Source: Streptomyces pathocidini (GTDB lineage: Bacteria; Actinomycetota; Actinomycetes; Streptomycetales; Streptomycetaceae). From it: a DNA stretch of 46,714 nucleotides. The notes beneath the pieces are model-generated. The model saw only the letters and a list, made by a program, of their open reading frames with translations, was not told the DNA's origin and did not search any database. A program made the translations under genes and the position numbers. Location of the stretch: positions 1 to 46,714 of the forward strand of contig NZ_LIQY01000001.1 in the NCBI RefSeq assembly GCF_001418495.1, in the 5' to 3' direction. Below, piece after piece: positions 1-10,019 of the stretch. Position 1 is the first letter of the stretch; every line of letters begins with the position of its first letter.

Positions 1-1
1 C

Positions 2-1111
2 GAGGTCGGCGGCGACTGGTTCGACGTCATAGAGCTGCCCGGCCACCGCACCGCCCTGGTCGTCGGCGACGTGATGGGCCGCGGCCTGCGCGCCGCCGTT
101 GCCATGGGCGAACTGCGCACCGCCGTACGGACGTTGGCGCTGCTCGACCTCGAACCCGCCGAGGTGCTCTCGCAGTTGGACGAGATCGCCCGGGGCCTCG
201 GCGCCCCCGCGGGCGCCCACGCCTCCCGCAAGGGGATGGCGGGCGGACGCGCCGCCGACCTCGCCGAGGTCTACCTCGCGACCTGCGTGTACGCGGTGTA
301 CGACCCGGTCACCCGGCGGGCCACGGTCGCCAACGCCGGGCACCTGCCGCCCGTGCTCGTCGCGCCGGGCGAGTCCGCCGAACTGCTCGAAGTGCCCACC
401 GGCATGCCGCTCGGGGTGGGCGGCGAGCCGTTCGAGGAGGTCGAGGTCGAACTCCCCGACGGCGCCCTCCTCGCGCTCTACACCGACGGGCTCGTCGAGT
501 CCCGCGACCACCCGCTGGACGAGGGCCTGGACGCCTTTCGCAAGGCGCTCGGCGACCCGCCGCCCGCGCCCGCCGCCGGGGACCCCAGCCCGCTGGAGGA
601 CCTGTGCGACCGGGTGCTCTCCACCCTCGACACCGGCCACGGCGAGGACGACATCGCCCTCCTGATGGCCCGCGTGCAGGGCCTGCCCGCGGATTCGGTC
701 GGCGACTGGACGCTCGCCCCCGAACCGCGGTCGGTGGCCCGCGCCCGCGAACTGGCCCGCGGCCAGCTGGTCGCCTGGGGCCTGGACGCCCTGGTGGACA
801 CCACGGAGCTGCTGGTCAGCGAGCTGGTCACCAACGCCATGCGGTACGGCGAGGGCGAGATCCGGCTGCGGCTGCTGAAGGACCGCACCCTGGTGTGCGA
901 GGTGTGGGACGGCGGGCTGGTCCAGCCGCGCCGCCGCCGCGCCCGCGACACCGACGAGGGCGGCCGCGGCCTCCAGCTCGTCGGCCTCCTCAGCATGGGC
1001 TGGGGCAGCCGCCGGACCCCGCGCGGGAAGACGGTCTGGTTCGAACTCGCCATCCCGGACGGGGACTCGCCGCTACCGGACCCGACGGACGCCCTGCTGA
1101 GCCTGTTCTGA
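2..1111 (+). CDS. SpoIIE/PP2C phosphatase with C-terminal ATP-binding domain (5' truncated)
   Basis: The reading frame is open from the first bases of the window, so the N-terminus (in this family often PAS/GAF sensor domains) lies outside. The visible part starts with the phosphatase motif GGDWFDVI, then GDVMGRG, NAGHLPPVL, YTDGLVESR and a final GEDDIALL, which are the metal-binding motifs of SpoIIE-type PP2C Ser/Thr phosphatases. From about visible residue 232 a second domain follows with the HATPase_c N-box (ELVTNAMRYG), a G1-like VWDGG and G2-like GGRGLQLV, as in RsbW/SpoIIAB anti-sigma kinases. Such fusions act in partner-switching control of sigma factors by removing phosphate from anti-sigma antagonists. 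About 369 codons are visible. It is convergent with the sdh operon. Confidence 0.93.
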   Translation, partial: EVGGDWFDVIELPGHRTALVVGDVMGRGLRAAVAMGELRTAVRTLALLDLEPAEVLSQLDEIARGLGAPAGAHASRKGMAGGRAADLAEVYLATCVYAVYDPVTRRATVANAGHLPPVLVAPGESAELLEVPTGMPLGVGGEPFEEVEVELPDGALLALYTDGLVESRDHPLDEGLDAFRKALGDPPPAPAAGDPSPLEDLCDRVLSTLDTGHGEDDIALLMARVQGLPADSVGDWTLAPEPRSVARARELARGQLVAWGLDALVDTTELLVSELVTNAMRYGEGEIRLRLLKDRTLVCEVWDGGLVQPRRRRARDTDEGGRGLQLVGLLSMGWGSRRTPRGKTVWFELAIPDGDSPLPDPTDALLSLF

Positions 1112-1294
1112 CGCACGGCCACCCGGGAGGGTCGCGGGTAGTTCGGGCAGCAGCGCCGCGCCGCCGGACGGCACTGCCGGACCGCGCCGCGAGGCTTCCC
1201 GCCGCTGCGGCGGAGAATTTCACCGCCGCAACGGCGAGCAGCCACGACGGCCCCGGCCCGGACGGGGCCCCTCCCAGCGGTAGCCGGGGGAGCC

Positions 1295-1313
1295 GAACCG
1301 ACCGGACCGGTTC
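1295..1313. terminator. Weak hairpin between convergent genes
   Basis: A perfect 6-bp inverted repeat (GAACCG at 1295-1300, CGGTTC at 1308-1313) lies in the 228-bp gap between the phosphatase gene and the end of sdhB. It is placed where a terminator for either gene would be, but it is short and has no T-run. Nothing else is evident in 1112-1339. Confidence 0.35.
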
Positions 1314-1339
1314 AAGCGGTCACCACATCGGCGCCGCGG

Positions 1340-2122
1340 CTACGGCTTGCGCCGCAGGATCTTGTTGCCGAGCCACACCAGGGGGTCGTACTTGCGGTCG
1401 ACCGCCCGCTCCTTCAAGGGAATCAGGGCATTGTCCGTGATCTTGATGCCCTCGGGGCACACCTCGGTGCAGCACTTGGTGATGTTGCAGTAGCCCAGGC
1501 CGTGATCGTCCTGGGCGGTGCGCTTGCGGTCGATGCCGGCCTCGGCCGCCGCGTCCAGCGGGTGCATGTCCAGCTCGGCGACCCGCATCAGGAAGCGCGG
1601 GCCCGCGAAGGCCCCCTTGTTCTCCTCGTGATCGCGCACCACATGGCAGGTGTCCTGGCACAGGAAGCACTCGATGCACTTGCGGAACTCCTGCGAGCGC
1701 CCCACGTCCTCCTGCTGCATCCGGTAGTCGCCCGGGCCGAGCCCCTGAGGCGGGACGAACGACGGGACCTCGCGCGCCTTCGCGTAGTTGAAGGACACAT
1801 CCGTCACCAGGTCGCGTACGACCGGGAAAGCGCGCAGCGGGGTGATCGTGATCGTCTCGTCCCGGCCGAAGACCGACATCCGCGTCATGCACATCAGCCG
1901 CGGCCGCCCGTTGATCTCCGCGCTGCACGAACCGCACTTGCCCGCCTTGCAGTTCCAGCGCACCGCCAGGTCCGGGGCCTGGGTGGCCTGGAGGCGGTGG
2001 ACGATGTCGAGGACCACCTCGCCCTCGTTCACCTCCACCTTGAAGTCCTCCAGTCCGCCGCCGTCCTCGTCGCCCCGCCACACCCGGAAGTGGGCCAGGT
2101 AGGCACTCGTACTGGTGGTCAC
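1340..2122 (-). CDS. sdhB: Succinate dehydrogenase (Sdh1-type) iron-sulfur subunit
   Basis: A 260-aa iron-sulfur subunit that passes electrons from the flavoprotein to the membrane anchor. The [2Fe-2S] site is visible as CKAGKCGSC with a downstream Cys (PRLMC). The 4Fe-4S/3Fe-4S region carries CIECFLCQDTC and CCTEVCPEGI. I chose the GTG at 2122 because it starts just before the conserved N-terminus (TSTSAYLAHFRVWRG) and overlaps the sdhA stop as GTGA, the usual sign of translational coupling; a longer upstream frame runs inside sdhA and is spurious. The subunit sizes resemble Mycobacterium tuberculosis Rv0247c-Rv0249c (Sdh1) as I recall them, more than the four-subunit sdhCDAB type. Confidence 0.93.
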   Translation of the reverse strand: MTTSTSAYLAHFRVWRGDEDGGGLEDFKVEVNEGEVVLDIVHRLQATQAPDLAVRWNCKAGKCGSCSAEINGRPRLMCMTRMSVFGRDETITITPLRAFPVVRDLVTDVSFNYAKAREVPSFVPPQGLGPGDYRMQQEDVGRSQEFRKCIECFLCQDTCHVVRDHEENKGAFAGPRFLMRVAELDMHPLDAAAEAGIDRKRTAQDDHGLGYCNITKCCTEVCPEGIKITDNALIPLKERAVDRKYDPLVWLGNKILRRKP

Positions 2123-4092
2123 TGGGTGAGCTCCTCGTCCGTCAGGTACTTCACCAGCTCCTCCTTCTCGAACAGCCCCAGCAGGTCGGGGCGGATCGGC
2201 GGCACCTCGCGCCGCTCCAGGCGGATCTGGCCGCGCTCCGGGTCGGCAGCCGCGATGCCGCCCGTCGGGTCGATCAGCGAGCAGACCAGGTTGATCCGCC
2301 GCCACTCCCGGTCCATGTGCGGATGGTCGTCCCGGGTGTGCCCGCCGCGGCTCTCGGTGCGCTCCAGCGCCGCCCGCGCCACGCACTCGCTGACCAGCAG
2401 CATGTTCCGCAGGTCGATCGCCAGGTGCCAGCCCGGGTTGAACTGCCGGTGCCCCTCGACGCCCGCGTGCCGGGCCCGCACCCGCAGTCCGGAGAGCCGG
2501 TGCAGCGCCTCGGTCATCTCGCCCTCCCGCCGGATGATGCCGACGAGGTCGTTCATCGTCTGCTGGAGCTCCTGGTGGAGGGTGTACGGGTTCTCGGCGG
2601 GCCGCCCCTGCGAGTGCTCTGCGCCCTGGCCCTCGGCCTGGCCCTCCGCGCTGAACGGGCGCAGCGCCTCCGCCTCCGCGGCCGCGATGTCCGCCTCGCC
2701 GGGCGAGGGCCGCATCCCCGCCGCAAGGGCGGCCGCGTACTCCGCCGCGTGCAGCCCGGCCCTGCGGCCGAACACCAGCAGGTCGGAGAGGGAGTTGCCG
2801 CCCAGCCGGTTCGAGCCGTGCATGCCGCCCGCGACCTCGCCCGCCGCGAACAGGCCCGGCACACCGCGCGCCGCGGCCGTGTCCGGGTCGACGTCCACGC
2901 CGCCCATGACGTAGTGGCAGGTCGGGCCGACCTCCATGGGCTCGGCGGTGATGTCCACGTCCGCCAGCTCCTTGAACTGGTGGTGCATGGAGGGCAGTCG
3001 GCGCTTGATGACATCGGCGGGCATCCGCGTGGAGACGTCCAGGAACACCCCGCCGTGCGGGGAGCCGCGGCCCGCCTTCACCTCGGAGTTGATGGCGCGG
3101 GCGACCTCGTCGCGGGGGAGCAGCTCGGGCGGACGCCGGTTGTGGTCCGGGTCCTCGTACCAGCGGTCGCCCTCGCCCTCGGACTGCGCGTACTTCTCCT
3201 TGAACACGTCCGGGATGTAGTCGAACATGAACCGCTTGCCCTCGCTGTTGCGCAGCACCCCGCCGTCGCCGCGCACCGACTCGGTGACGAGGATGCCCTT
3301 CACCGACGGCGGCCAGACCATGCCGGTGGGGTGGAACTGCACGAACTCCATGTTGATCAGCGGGGCCCCGGCGAGCAGCGCGAGGGCGTGCCCGTCGCCG
3401 GTGTACTCCCAGGAGTTGGAGGTCACCTTGAAGGACTTGCCGATGCCGCCGGTCGCCAGCACCACGGCCGGCGCCTCGATGACGAAGAACCGGCCGGACT
3501 CCCGCTCGTAGCAGAAGACGCCGGAGACCTTGCCGCCGGACTTCAGGCCGTCACTCTTCAGGACCCGGGTGACCGTGCATTCCTGGTAGACCTTCAGCCG
3601 CGCCTCGTAGTCGCCGAACTCCCGCTGGTCCTCCTGCTGGAGCGAGACCATCTTCTGCTGGAGCGTGCGGATCAGCTCAAGGCCCGTGCGGTCGCCGACG
3701 TGCGCGAGGCGCGGGTACTCGTGGCCGCCGAAGTTGCGCTGCGAGATCCGCCCGTCGGCCGTACGGTCGAACAGCGCGCCCCAGGTCTCCAACTCCCAGA
3801 CGCGGTCCGGTGCTTCGCGCGCGTGCAGCTCGGCCATCCGCCACTGGTTGAGGAACTTGCCGCCGCGCATGGTGTCGCGGAAGTGGACCTGCCAGTTGTC
3901 GCCCTCGTTGACGTTGCCCATGCTGGCCGCGATGCCGCCCTCGGCCATCACCGTGTGGGCCTTGCCGAACAGCGACTTGCAGATGACGGCGGTGCGCAGG
4001 CCCTGTTCGCGGGCCTCGATGGCCGCGCGCAGCCCGGCGCCCCCCGCGCCGACCACGACCACGTCCCACGCGTGCCGTTCCACAGCAGACAT
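2119..4092 (-). CDS. sdhA: Succinate dehydrogenase (Sdh1-type) flavoprotein subunit
   Basis: A 657-aa flavoprotein that oxidises succinate to fumarate with covalently bound FAD. The N-terminal dinucleotide-binding motif is VVVVGAGGAGLRAAIEA. KAHTVMAEGG holds the His expected to carry FAD. HPTGMV and RGDGGVLRN belong to the substrate pocket, and LGGNSLSDLLVFGRRAG to the FAD-binding end. The ATG at 4092 overlaps the stop of the anchor gene (ATGA), giving a tightly coupled anchor-sdhA-sdhB operon. The insert around QAEGQGAEHSQGRPAENPYTL looks like a low-complexity surface loop. Confidence 0.95.
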   Translation of the reverse strand: MSAVERHAWDVVVVGAGGAGLRAAIEAREQGLRTAVICKSLFGKAHTVMAEGGIAASMGNVNEGDNWQVHFRDTMRGGKFLNQWRMAELHAREAPDRVWELETWGALFDRTADGRISQRNFGGHEYPRLAHVGDRTGLELIRTLQQKMVSLQQEDQREFGDYEARLKVYQECTVTRVLKSDGLKSGGKVSGVFCYERESGRFFVIEAPAVVLATGGIGKSFKVTSNSWEYTGDGHALALLAGAPLINMEFVQFHPTGMVWPPSVKGILVTESVRGDGGVLRNSEGKRFMFDYIPDVFKEKYAQSEGEGDRWYEDPDHNRRPPELLPRDEVARAINSEVKAGRGSPHGGVFLDVSTRMPADVIKRRLPSMHHQFKELADVDITAEPMEVGPTCHYVMGGVDVDPDTAAARGVPGLFAAGEVAGGMHGSNRLGGNSLSDLLVFGRRAGLHAAEYAAALAAGMRPSPGEADIAAAEAEALRPFSAEGQAEGQGAEHSQGRPAENPYTLHQELQQTMNDLVGIIRREGEMTEALHRLSGLRVRARHAGVEGHRQFNPGWHLAIDLRNMLLVSECVARAALERTESRGGHTRDDHPHMDREWRRINLVCSLIDPTGGIAAADPERGQIRLERREVPPIRPDLLGLFEKEELVKYLTDEELTQ

Positions 4093-4934
4093 CAGAAGAA
4101 CCTCGGATCGTCGAATACACCGGTGGCGAGCAGGTACACGTAGAAGTCGGCCAGCGCGACGCTGATCAGCGAGGCCCAGGCGAGCCGCGCGTGGCGCGCG
4201 TTGAGCCACCCCACCCAGCCCCACAGCCGGTAGCGCACCGGGTGCTGGGAGAAGTGCTTGAGCCGGCCGCCGACGATGTGCCGGCATGAGTGGCAGGAGA
4301 GGGTGTACGCCCAGATCAGCACGATGTTGGCCAGGAAGACCAGCGTGCCGAGACCCATGTGGCCCCACGCGTAGGCGGAGTTCCGGAAGGCCAGCACGGT
4401 GTCGTACGTGAGGATGCCCGCGACCGGGATCGCCGCGTAGAAGAAGTACCGGTGGATGTTCTGCAGGATCAGCGGGAAGCGGGTCTCGCCGGTGTACTTC
4501 CCGTGCGGCTCGGCCACCGCGCAGGCGGGCGGCGAGGCCCAGAAGCCGCGGTAGTAGGCCTTCCGGTAGTAGTAGCAGGTCAGCCGGAAGCCGAGCGGGA
4601 AGATCAGGATCAGCAGGGCGGGGGACAGACCCCACCAGCTGCCGAAGATCTCCCAGTTGGGGCCGCCCTTCATGGTCTCGCAGTTCTCCGCGAGGCAGGG
4701 CGAGTAGAAGGGCGAGACGTACGGCGCCGCGTAGTAGTCGGCGTTCGCGAAGGCCCGCCAGGTCGAGTAGACGACGAACGCCAGCAGCCCGGCCGCGGTG
4801 GCCGCGGGCGCCAGCCACCAGCGGTCGGTCCGCAGGTGCCGGGCGGAAATGGCGGCGCGCGTGGCGGAGAGCACTCCGCCACGCGCGCCGTCGGGTTCGC
4901 CGGTGTCCGTTCGGGGTTGGGTACCAGTGGCCAA
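4092..4934 (-). CDS. sdhC: Succinate dehydrogenase (Sdh1-type) membrane anchor, cytochrome b-like
   Basis: A 280-aa integral membrane protein with about five hydrophobic segments (near residues 41-57, 101-117, 163-178, 193-212 and 251-270). His161, His192, His215 and His219 sit in or beside membrane segments and are candidate haem or quinone-site ligands. The motif LSCHSCRHIVGGRLKH is conspicuous. Length and position directly ahead of sdhA match the single-subunit anchor of actinobacterial Sdh1. The start appears to be TTG at 4934 (TTG-GCC-ACT), with GGAG about 14 bases upstream; no in-frame ATG gives a sensible N-terminus. Gene order rests on direct overlap with sdhA; the exact ligand assignment is inference. 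Confidence 0.85.
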   Translation of the reverse strand: MATGTQPRTDTGEPDGARGGVLSATRAAISARHLRTDRWWLAPAATAAGLLAFVVYSTWRAFANADYYAAPYVSPFYSPCLAENCETMKGGPNWEIFGSWWGLSPALLILIFPLGFRLTCYYYRKAYYRGFWASPPACAVAEPHGKYTGETRFPLILQNIHRYFFYAAIPVAGILTYDTVLAFRNSAYAWGHMGLGTLVFLANIVLIWAYTLSCHSCRHIVGGRLKHFSQHPVRYRLWGWVGWLNARHARLAWASLISVALADFYVYLLATGVFDDPRFF

Positions 4935-4994
4935 GGTGGATGACTCCAGGCAGGAGTGGGGTCGACTGCGGACGCGGCTGACGTACGGGATTCC

Positions 4995-5291
4995 TTACGG
5001 CGCGTGCCGGTCGCGCGCGCCGAGCCCCTCGTCCTCGGCGTCGGCCCACAGGGCGGCGTTGTACGGGGTGTCGGGGATGGTGACCATCTCGGGTTTGAGG
5101 GTCTCGCCCCGGTTCCGCTCCGGCGGGGCGCTCTCGCGCAGCAGCGCGAGGCTCTCCCTCAGGTGGTCGGTGTCGGCGCGCACCCGGCGGATCTCCAGAC
5201 CGCCACCGACGTGCTGTTCCAGCCGGTTGACGGTTCTGGCCAGCTCGTCGAGGGAACGCTGTGCGGCTGTCAGGTCGTCGGAAACGGACAT
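4995..5291 (-). CDS. Small conserved hypothetical protein at the head of the sdh operon
   Basis: A 98-aa acidic protein from the ATG at 5291 (MSVSDDLTAAQRSLDELA...), preceded by a GAGGG-type site. Residues about 5-55 are a run of Leu/Arg/Glu heptad-like sequence (LDELARTVNRLEQHV, RADTDHLRESLALLRES) predicted to form a coiled coil. The tail is PDTPYNAALWADAEDEGLG. A longer frame to 5402 adds low-complexity sequence and is not favoured. It lies 60 bp upstream of the anchor gene on the same strand, so it is probably cotranscribed. I do not recognise a named family; an accessory role for the Sdh complex is only a guess from position. Confidence 0.7.
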   Translation of the reverse strand: MSVSDDLTAAQRSLDELARTVNRLEQHVGGGLEIRRVRADTDHLRESLALLRESAPPERNRGETLKPEMVTIPDTPYNAALWADAEDEGLGARDRHAP

Positions 5292-5667
5292 AGGGACTGC
5301 CCTCGCCTTCGCGCGTGCGGCTCGCTTCGTTCGATGGCAACGCGGACCCGCGGTCGTCGTTGAGGGGCCGACCGCGGATGTGGAGGAAGTGTTGCGCGTC
5401 ACATCCCGCGTTGGCTAGGCCACGTCCGGGATTCCCCCGTCGTGGCGAGCGCGCGTCGTCGTGCACGCCCCAGCCGTGCGCCCCAGGACGTCTGTGCGGC
5501 CCGCCGCCGTACGAGTGGCAATCCGCGTTCCTGTGCCGTGTCGGCGCGCCGGGGTGGAACCTCTCGTTTTCAGTGGTCCATGGATATATGTGATGAGCGA
5601 CATAAGCGCCCGAATGTGTGCGTTTCGCTCGACCAGAGCGCAGGCAGTGCAAGTGGAGGTCCCCGTC
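5292..5667. promoter_or_regulatory. Divergent intergenic region between the sdh operon and the peptide-binding lipoprotein
   Basis: This 376-bp gap separates two divergently transcribed units, so it must hold promoters for both. The segment near 5560-5640 is less GC-rich than the surroundings. GGAGG at 5655-5659 serves the lipoprotein start. I could not pick out a convincing -35/-10 pair or an RNA element, and no gene is supported here. Confidence 0.5.
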
Positions 5668-7557
5668 ATGTCATCGCGTACACGCCAGCGGCGCCGCACC
5701 GCGTTCCTCGTGGCGGGCGCGCTCCTCCCCCTGCCCGTACTGGCCGCCTGCGGCAGCTCCTCCGAGGGCACGCCCGCGGCCACGGCCGTGCCGCAGGACG
5801 TCGGCGCCTCCTCGCGCGGGGGCCTGCGCGAGAGCGGGACGCTGCGCTGGGCGATCGACGCCGTGCCCGCGACGCTCAACACCTTCCAGTCCGACGCCGA
5901 CGCCGCCACCGACCGCGTCGCGGGCGCCGTCCTGCCCGCCCTGTTCACCCTCGACCAGCGCGGCAGGCCGCAGCGCAACCCCGACTACCTGGCCGCCGCC
6001 GACGTCATCGAGCGCGAGCCGAAGCAGGTGGTCAGCTACCGGCTCAACAAGAGCGCCGTCTGGACCGACGGCCGCAAGCTCGGCGTCGAGGACTTCACGG
6101 CCCAGTGGCAGGCGCTGCGCGGCAAGGACCGCGCCTTCTGGACCGCGCGCAACGCCGGGTACGAGCGCATCCAGAAGATCGAGAAGGGCGCCGCGGCCGG
6201 GGAGGTGCGGGTCACCTTCGCCAAGCCGTACACCGACTGGCGCTCGCTGTTCTCGCCGCTCTACCCGCGGTCCGTGATGGGCACCGCGAACTCCTTCAAC
6301 GACGGTGCGCGGGGGACCCTCCAGGCCACCGCGGGCCCCTTCGCGCTCCGGAACAAGGGCCGCAGCGAGGTCACGCTCGTACGGAACCCGAAGTGGTGGG
6401 GCGACAAGGCCCAGCTGGACAAGGTGGTCTTCGCCGCCGTGCCCCGCGACCAGCGCACGGCCGCCCTCGCGGCCGGCCGGCTCGATGTCGCCGAGGTCGA
6501 CCGGAACGGCGTCGAGAAGATCCACGCCGCGTCCAAGGGGAAGAACGCGCAGACGATCCCCAAGAGCGAGCAGGGCGCGGCCGGCACCCAGGCCACGGCC
6601 GCGCGGGTCCGGCGGGCGGAGGCCACGCTGCGCGGCTTCACCGTCCGCAAGTCGCTGGAGCCCGCCTACACCCAGCTCGCGCTCAACGGCTCGGCCGGGC
6701 CGCTGGCCGACGAGCGGGTGCGCCGGGCCGTGGCCCGCGCGATCGACCGCAAGGCCATCGCCAAGGCCGTGCTCGGGCCGGTCGACCTGCCCGGGCAGGC
6801 GCTCGGCAGCCATCTGATGATGGTCGGCCAGCAGGGCTACCAGGACAACAGCTCGGCCCTCGGCGGCCAGGACACCGAGGCCGCCCAGGCCCTGCTCTCC
6901 TCCGCGGGCTGGCGCGAGGGCGGCGGGCTCGCCGGGGAGAAGGGGCCCCAGGCGCGGCTGGACCGCGGCGACCACGAGGACCGGGCCGGGAAGGGCGGCA
7001 AGGCCAGGCCGGCCGACGTCCGCACCCTCCAGAAGGACGGCAAGCCGCTGGCGCTGCGCTTCGTGCTGCCGACGGGCCCCGGCACCGAGCCGCTGCGCAC
7101 CGCCGGGGAGCGGATCTCCCGGATGCTGCAGAAGGTCGGTATCCGGACGCAGATCACCAAGGTCGGCGACGACAGCTACTTCAAGGACCACATCGCCTCC
7201 GGCGACTACGACCTGGCCCTGTGGTCCTGGCCCGCCAGCGCCTACCCGGCCACCGACGCCCGGCCGATCTTCGCCAAGCCGCAGCCGGCCCCCGACGGCT
7301 CGCTGATCGTCGAGCAGAACTACACGCGGGTGGGCACCGACCACATCGACCAGCTCTTCGACCAGGCGATCAGCGAGCTGGACCCCTCGGCCTCGCGGGC
7401 CCTCGTACGCCGCGCCGACGCCCGTATCTGGGCCGCCGCCGGGTCGATCCCGCTCTACCAGCGCCCGCAGCTGGTGGCGGTCCGCTCGAATCTGGCCAAC
7501 GTCGGGGCCTTCGGCTTCGCGACCCCGCGCTACCAGGACATCGGCTTCAAGAAGTAG
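5668..7557 (+). CDS. Orphan peptide ABC transporter substrate-binding lipoprotein (SBP family 5)
   Basis: A 629-aa extracytoplasmic lipoprotein that probably binds peptides. The start is ATG 5668 with GGAGG nine bases upstream. The leader has a twin-Arg-containing basic start, a hydrophobic stretch and lipobox LAAC with Cys28. The mature part has family-5 features: GTLRWAIDAVPATLNTF near the N-terminus, RLNKSAVWTDGRKLGVEDF, GPFALRN and RRAVARAIDRKAI. An unusual Lys/Gly/Arg-rich charged insertion lies around residues 415-455 (GPQARLDRGDHEDRAGKGG). No permease or ATPase genes are next to it, so it may donate substrate to one of the importers further along or act as a sensor. Confidence 0.9.
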   Translation: MSSRTRQRRRTAFLVAGALLPLPVLAACGSSSEGTPAATAVPQDVGASSRGGLRESGTLRWAIDAVPATLNTFQSDADAATDRVAGAVLPALFTLDQRGRPQRNPDYLAAADVIEREPKQVVSYRLNKSAVWTDGRKLGVEDFTAQWQALRGKDRAFWTARNAGYERIQKIEKGAAAGEVRVTFAKPYTDWRSLFSPLYPRSVMGTANSFNDGARGTLQATAGPFALRNKGRSEVTLVRNPKWWGDKAQLDKVVFAAVPRDQRTAALAAGRLDVAEVDRNGVEKIHAASKGKNAQTIPKSEQGAAGTQATAARVRRAEATLRGFTVRKSLEPAYTQLALNGSAGPLADERVRRAVARAIDRKAIAKAVLGPVDLPGQALGSHLMMVGQQGYQDNSSALGGQDTEAAQALLSSAGWREGGGLAGEKGPQARLDRGDHEDRAGKGGKARPADVRTLQKDGKPLALRFVLPTGPGTEPLRTAGERISRMLQKVGIRTQITKVGDDSYFKDHIASGDYDLALWSWPASAYPATDARPIFAKPQPAPDGSLIVEQNYTRVGTDHIDQLFDQAISELDPSASRALVRRADARIWAAAGSIPLYQRPQLVAVRSNLANVGAFGFATPRYQDIGFKK

Positions 7558-7567
7558 CGGACGGGCC

Positions 7568-7612
7568 GGTACGGACGGGGCTGGGCGGCCGGTTTTCGCC
7601 CGGCCCCGTACC
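7568..7612 (+). terminator. Hairpin after the orphan lipoprotein gene
   Basis: GGTACGG (7568-7574) pairs with CCGTACC (7606-7612), and the stem continues inward through GC-rich sequence with a TTTT-containing loop. It sits just after the stop at 7557 and before typA, as expected for a factor-independent terminator without T-tail. Confidence 0.55.
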
Positions 7613-7707
7613 ATGGGATGCGGCCGTGGCTTTCCTCTACGCACGGCGGGCGCGCGTACCCAGTCCTGTACGCGGAGCCCATCCACGATTCCGGGAGAAG
7701 CACCGTA

Positions 7708-9606
<1,899 letters not shown>

Positions 9607-9622
9607 CCTGACCGGATCTCAT

Positions 9623-9657
9623 CGGTGGCCCGTCGGCTGTTGCCGGCGGGCCACCGG
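9623..9657 (+). terminator. Strong typA terminator hairpin
   Basis: CGGTGGCCCGTCGGC (9623-9637) pairs with GCCGGCGGGCCACCG (9642-9656) with one G-T wobble and a 4-base loop. It starts 17 bases after the typA stop. TTT follows shortly after. Confidence 0.8.
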
Positions 9658-9659
9658 TG

Positions 9660-10019
9660 TTTGATGTGGCCGATGGGTTGGGCTGTCAACTGGTTTCTGT
9701 TGGATTGTGTTCGATAATCGGTGACTTCTTTGCGGAAGTTGAGGCAACCGTCCGATTCATGGGTGTCTGTAACGGATTAATTTGTCCGGATTCCGGACTT
9801 TCGGCAGCCGTGATGTGACCAAACCGAGATCCCTTACCCGTGGTTTGCCGCGCGAAATGCCCTGATAGTTGGCTTCATTGAGCTCGGGTCAATGGGTCAC
9901 GCGCGAACGGGGTGCGCCGACTCACGAGCGACAGAGTGCCGGTGGCTGCTGTCAGGGGTGTCAGCGCGGCCGGCGCTCTTCCATGTAGACAAACAGTGGA
10001 CTCCTGAGGAGGCGAACCC
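9660..10019 (+). promoter_or_regulatory. Promoter region of oligopeptide operon 1
   Basis: A 360-bp non-coding stretch with markedly lower GC (for example around 9690-9790) than the neighbouring genes, ending in TGAGGAGG just before the lipoprotein ATG. It is the only place for the operon promoter. I did not find a confident -35/-10 pair or a riboswitch-like fold, and no gene is supported. Confidence 0.6.

Noticed and set aside
2119-5652. A continuous 1177-codon frame that would fuse sdhA with an upstream region.
   Set aside because: The part above 4092 overlaps the anchor gene in another frame and has Arg/Gly/Pro-rich shadow composition. The sdhA start with ATGA coupling is clear.
9880-9895. 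A 15-base match (CTCGGGTCAATGGGT) between the operon 1 promoter region and 36746-36760.
   Set aside because: In a 46-kb window of this base composition one match of this length is expected by chance. At the second site it is explained by the terminator arm and the bldKE stop region.
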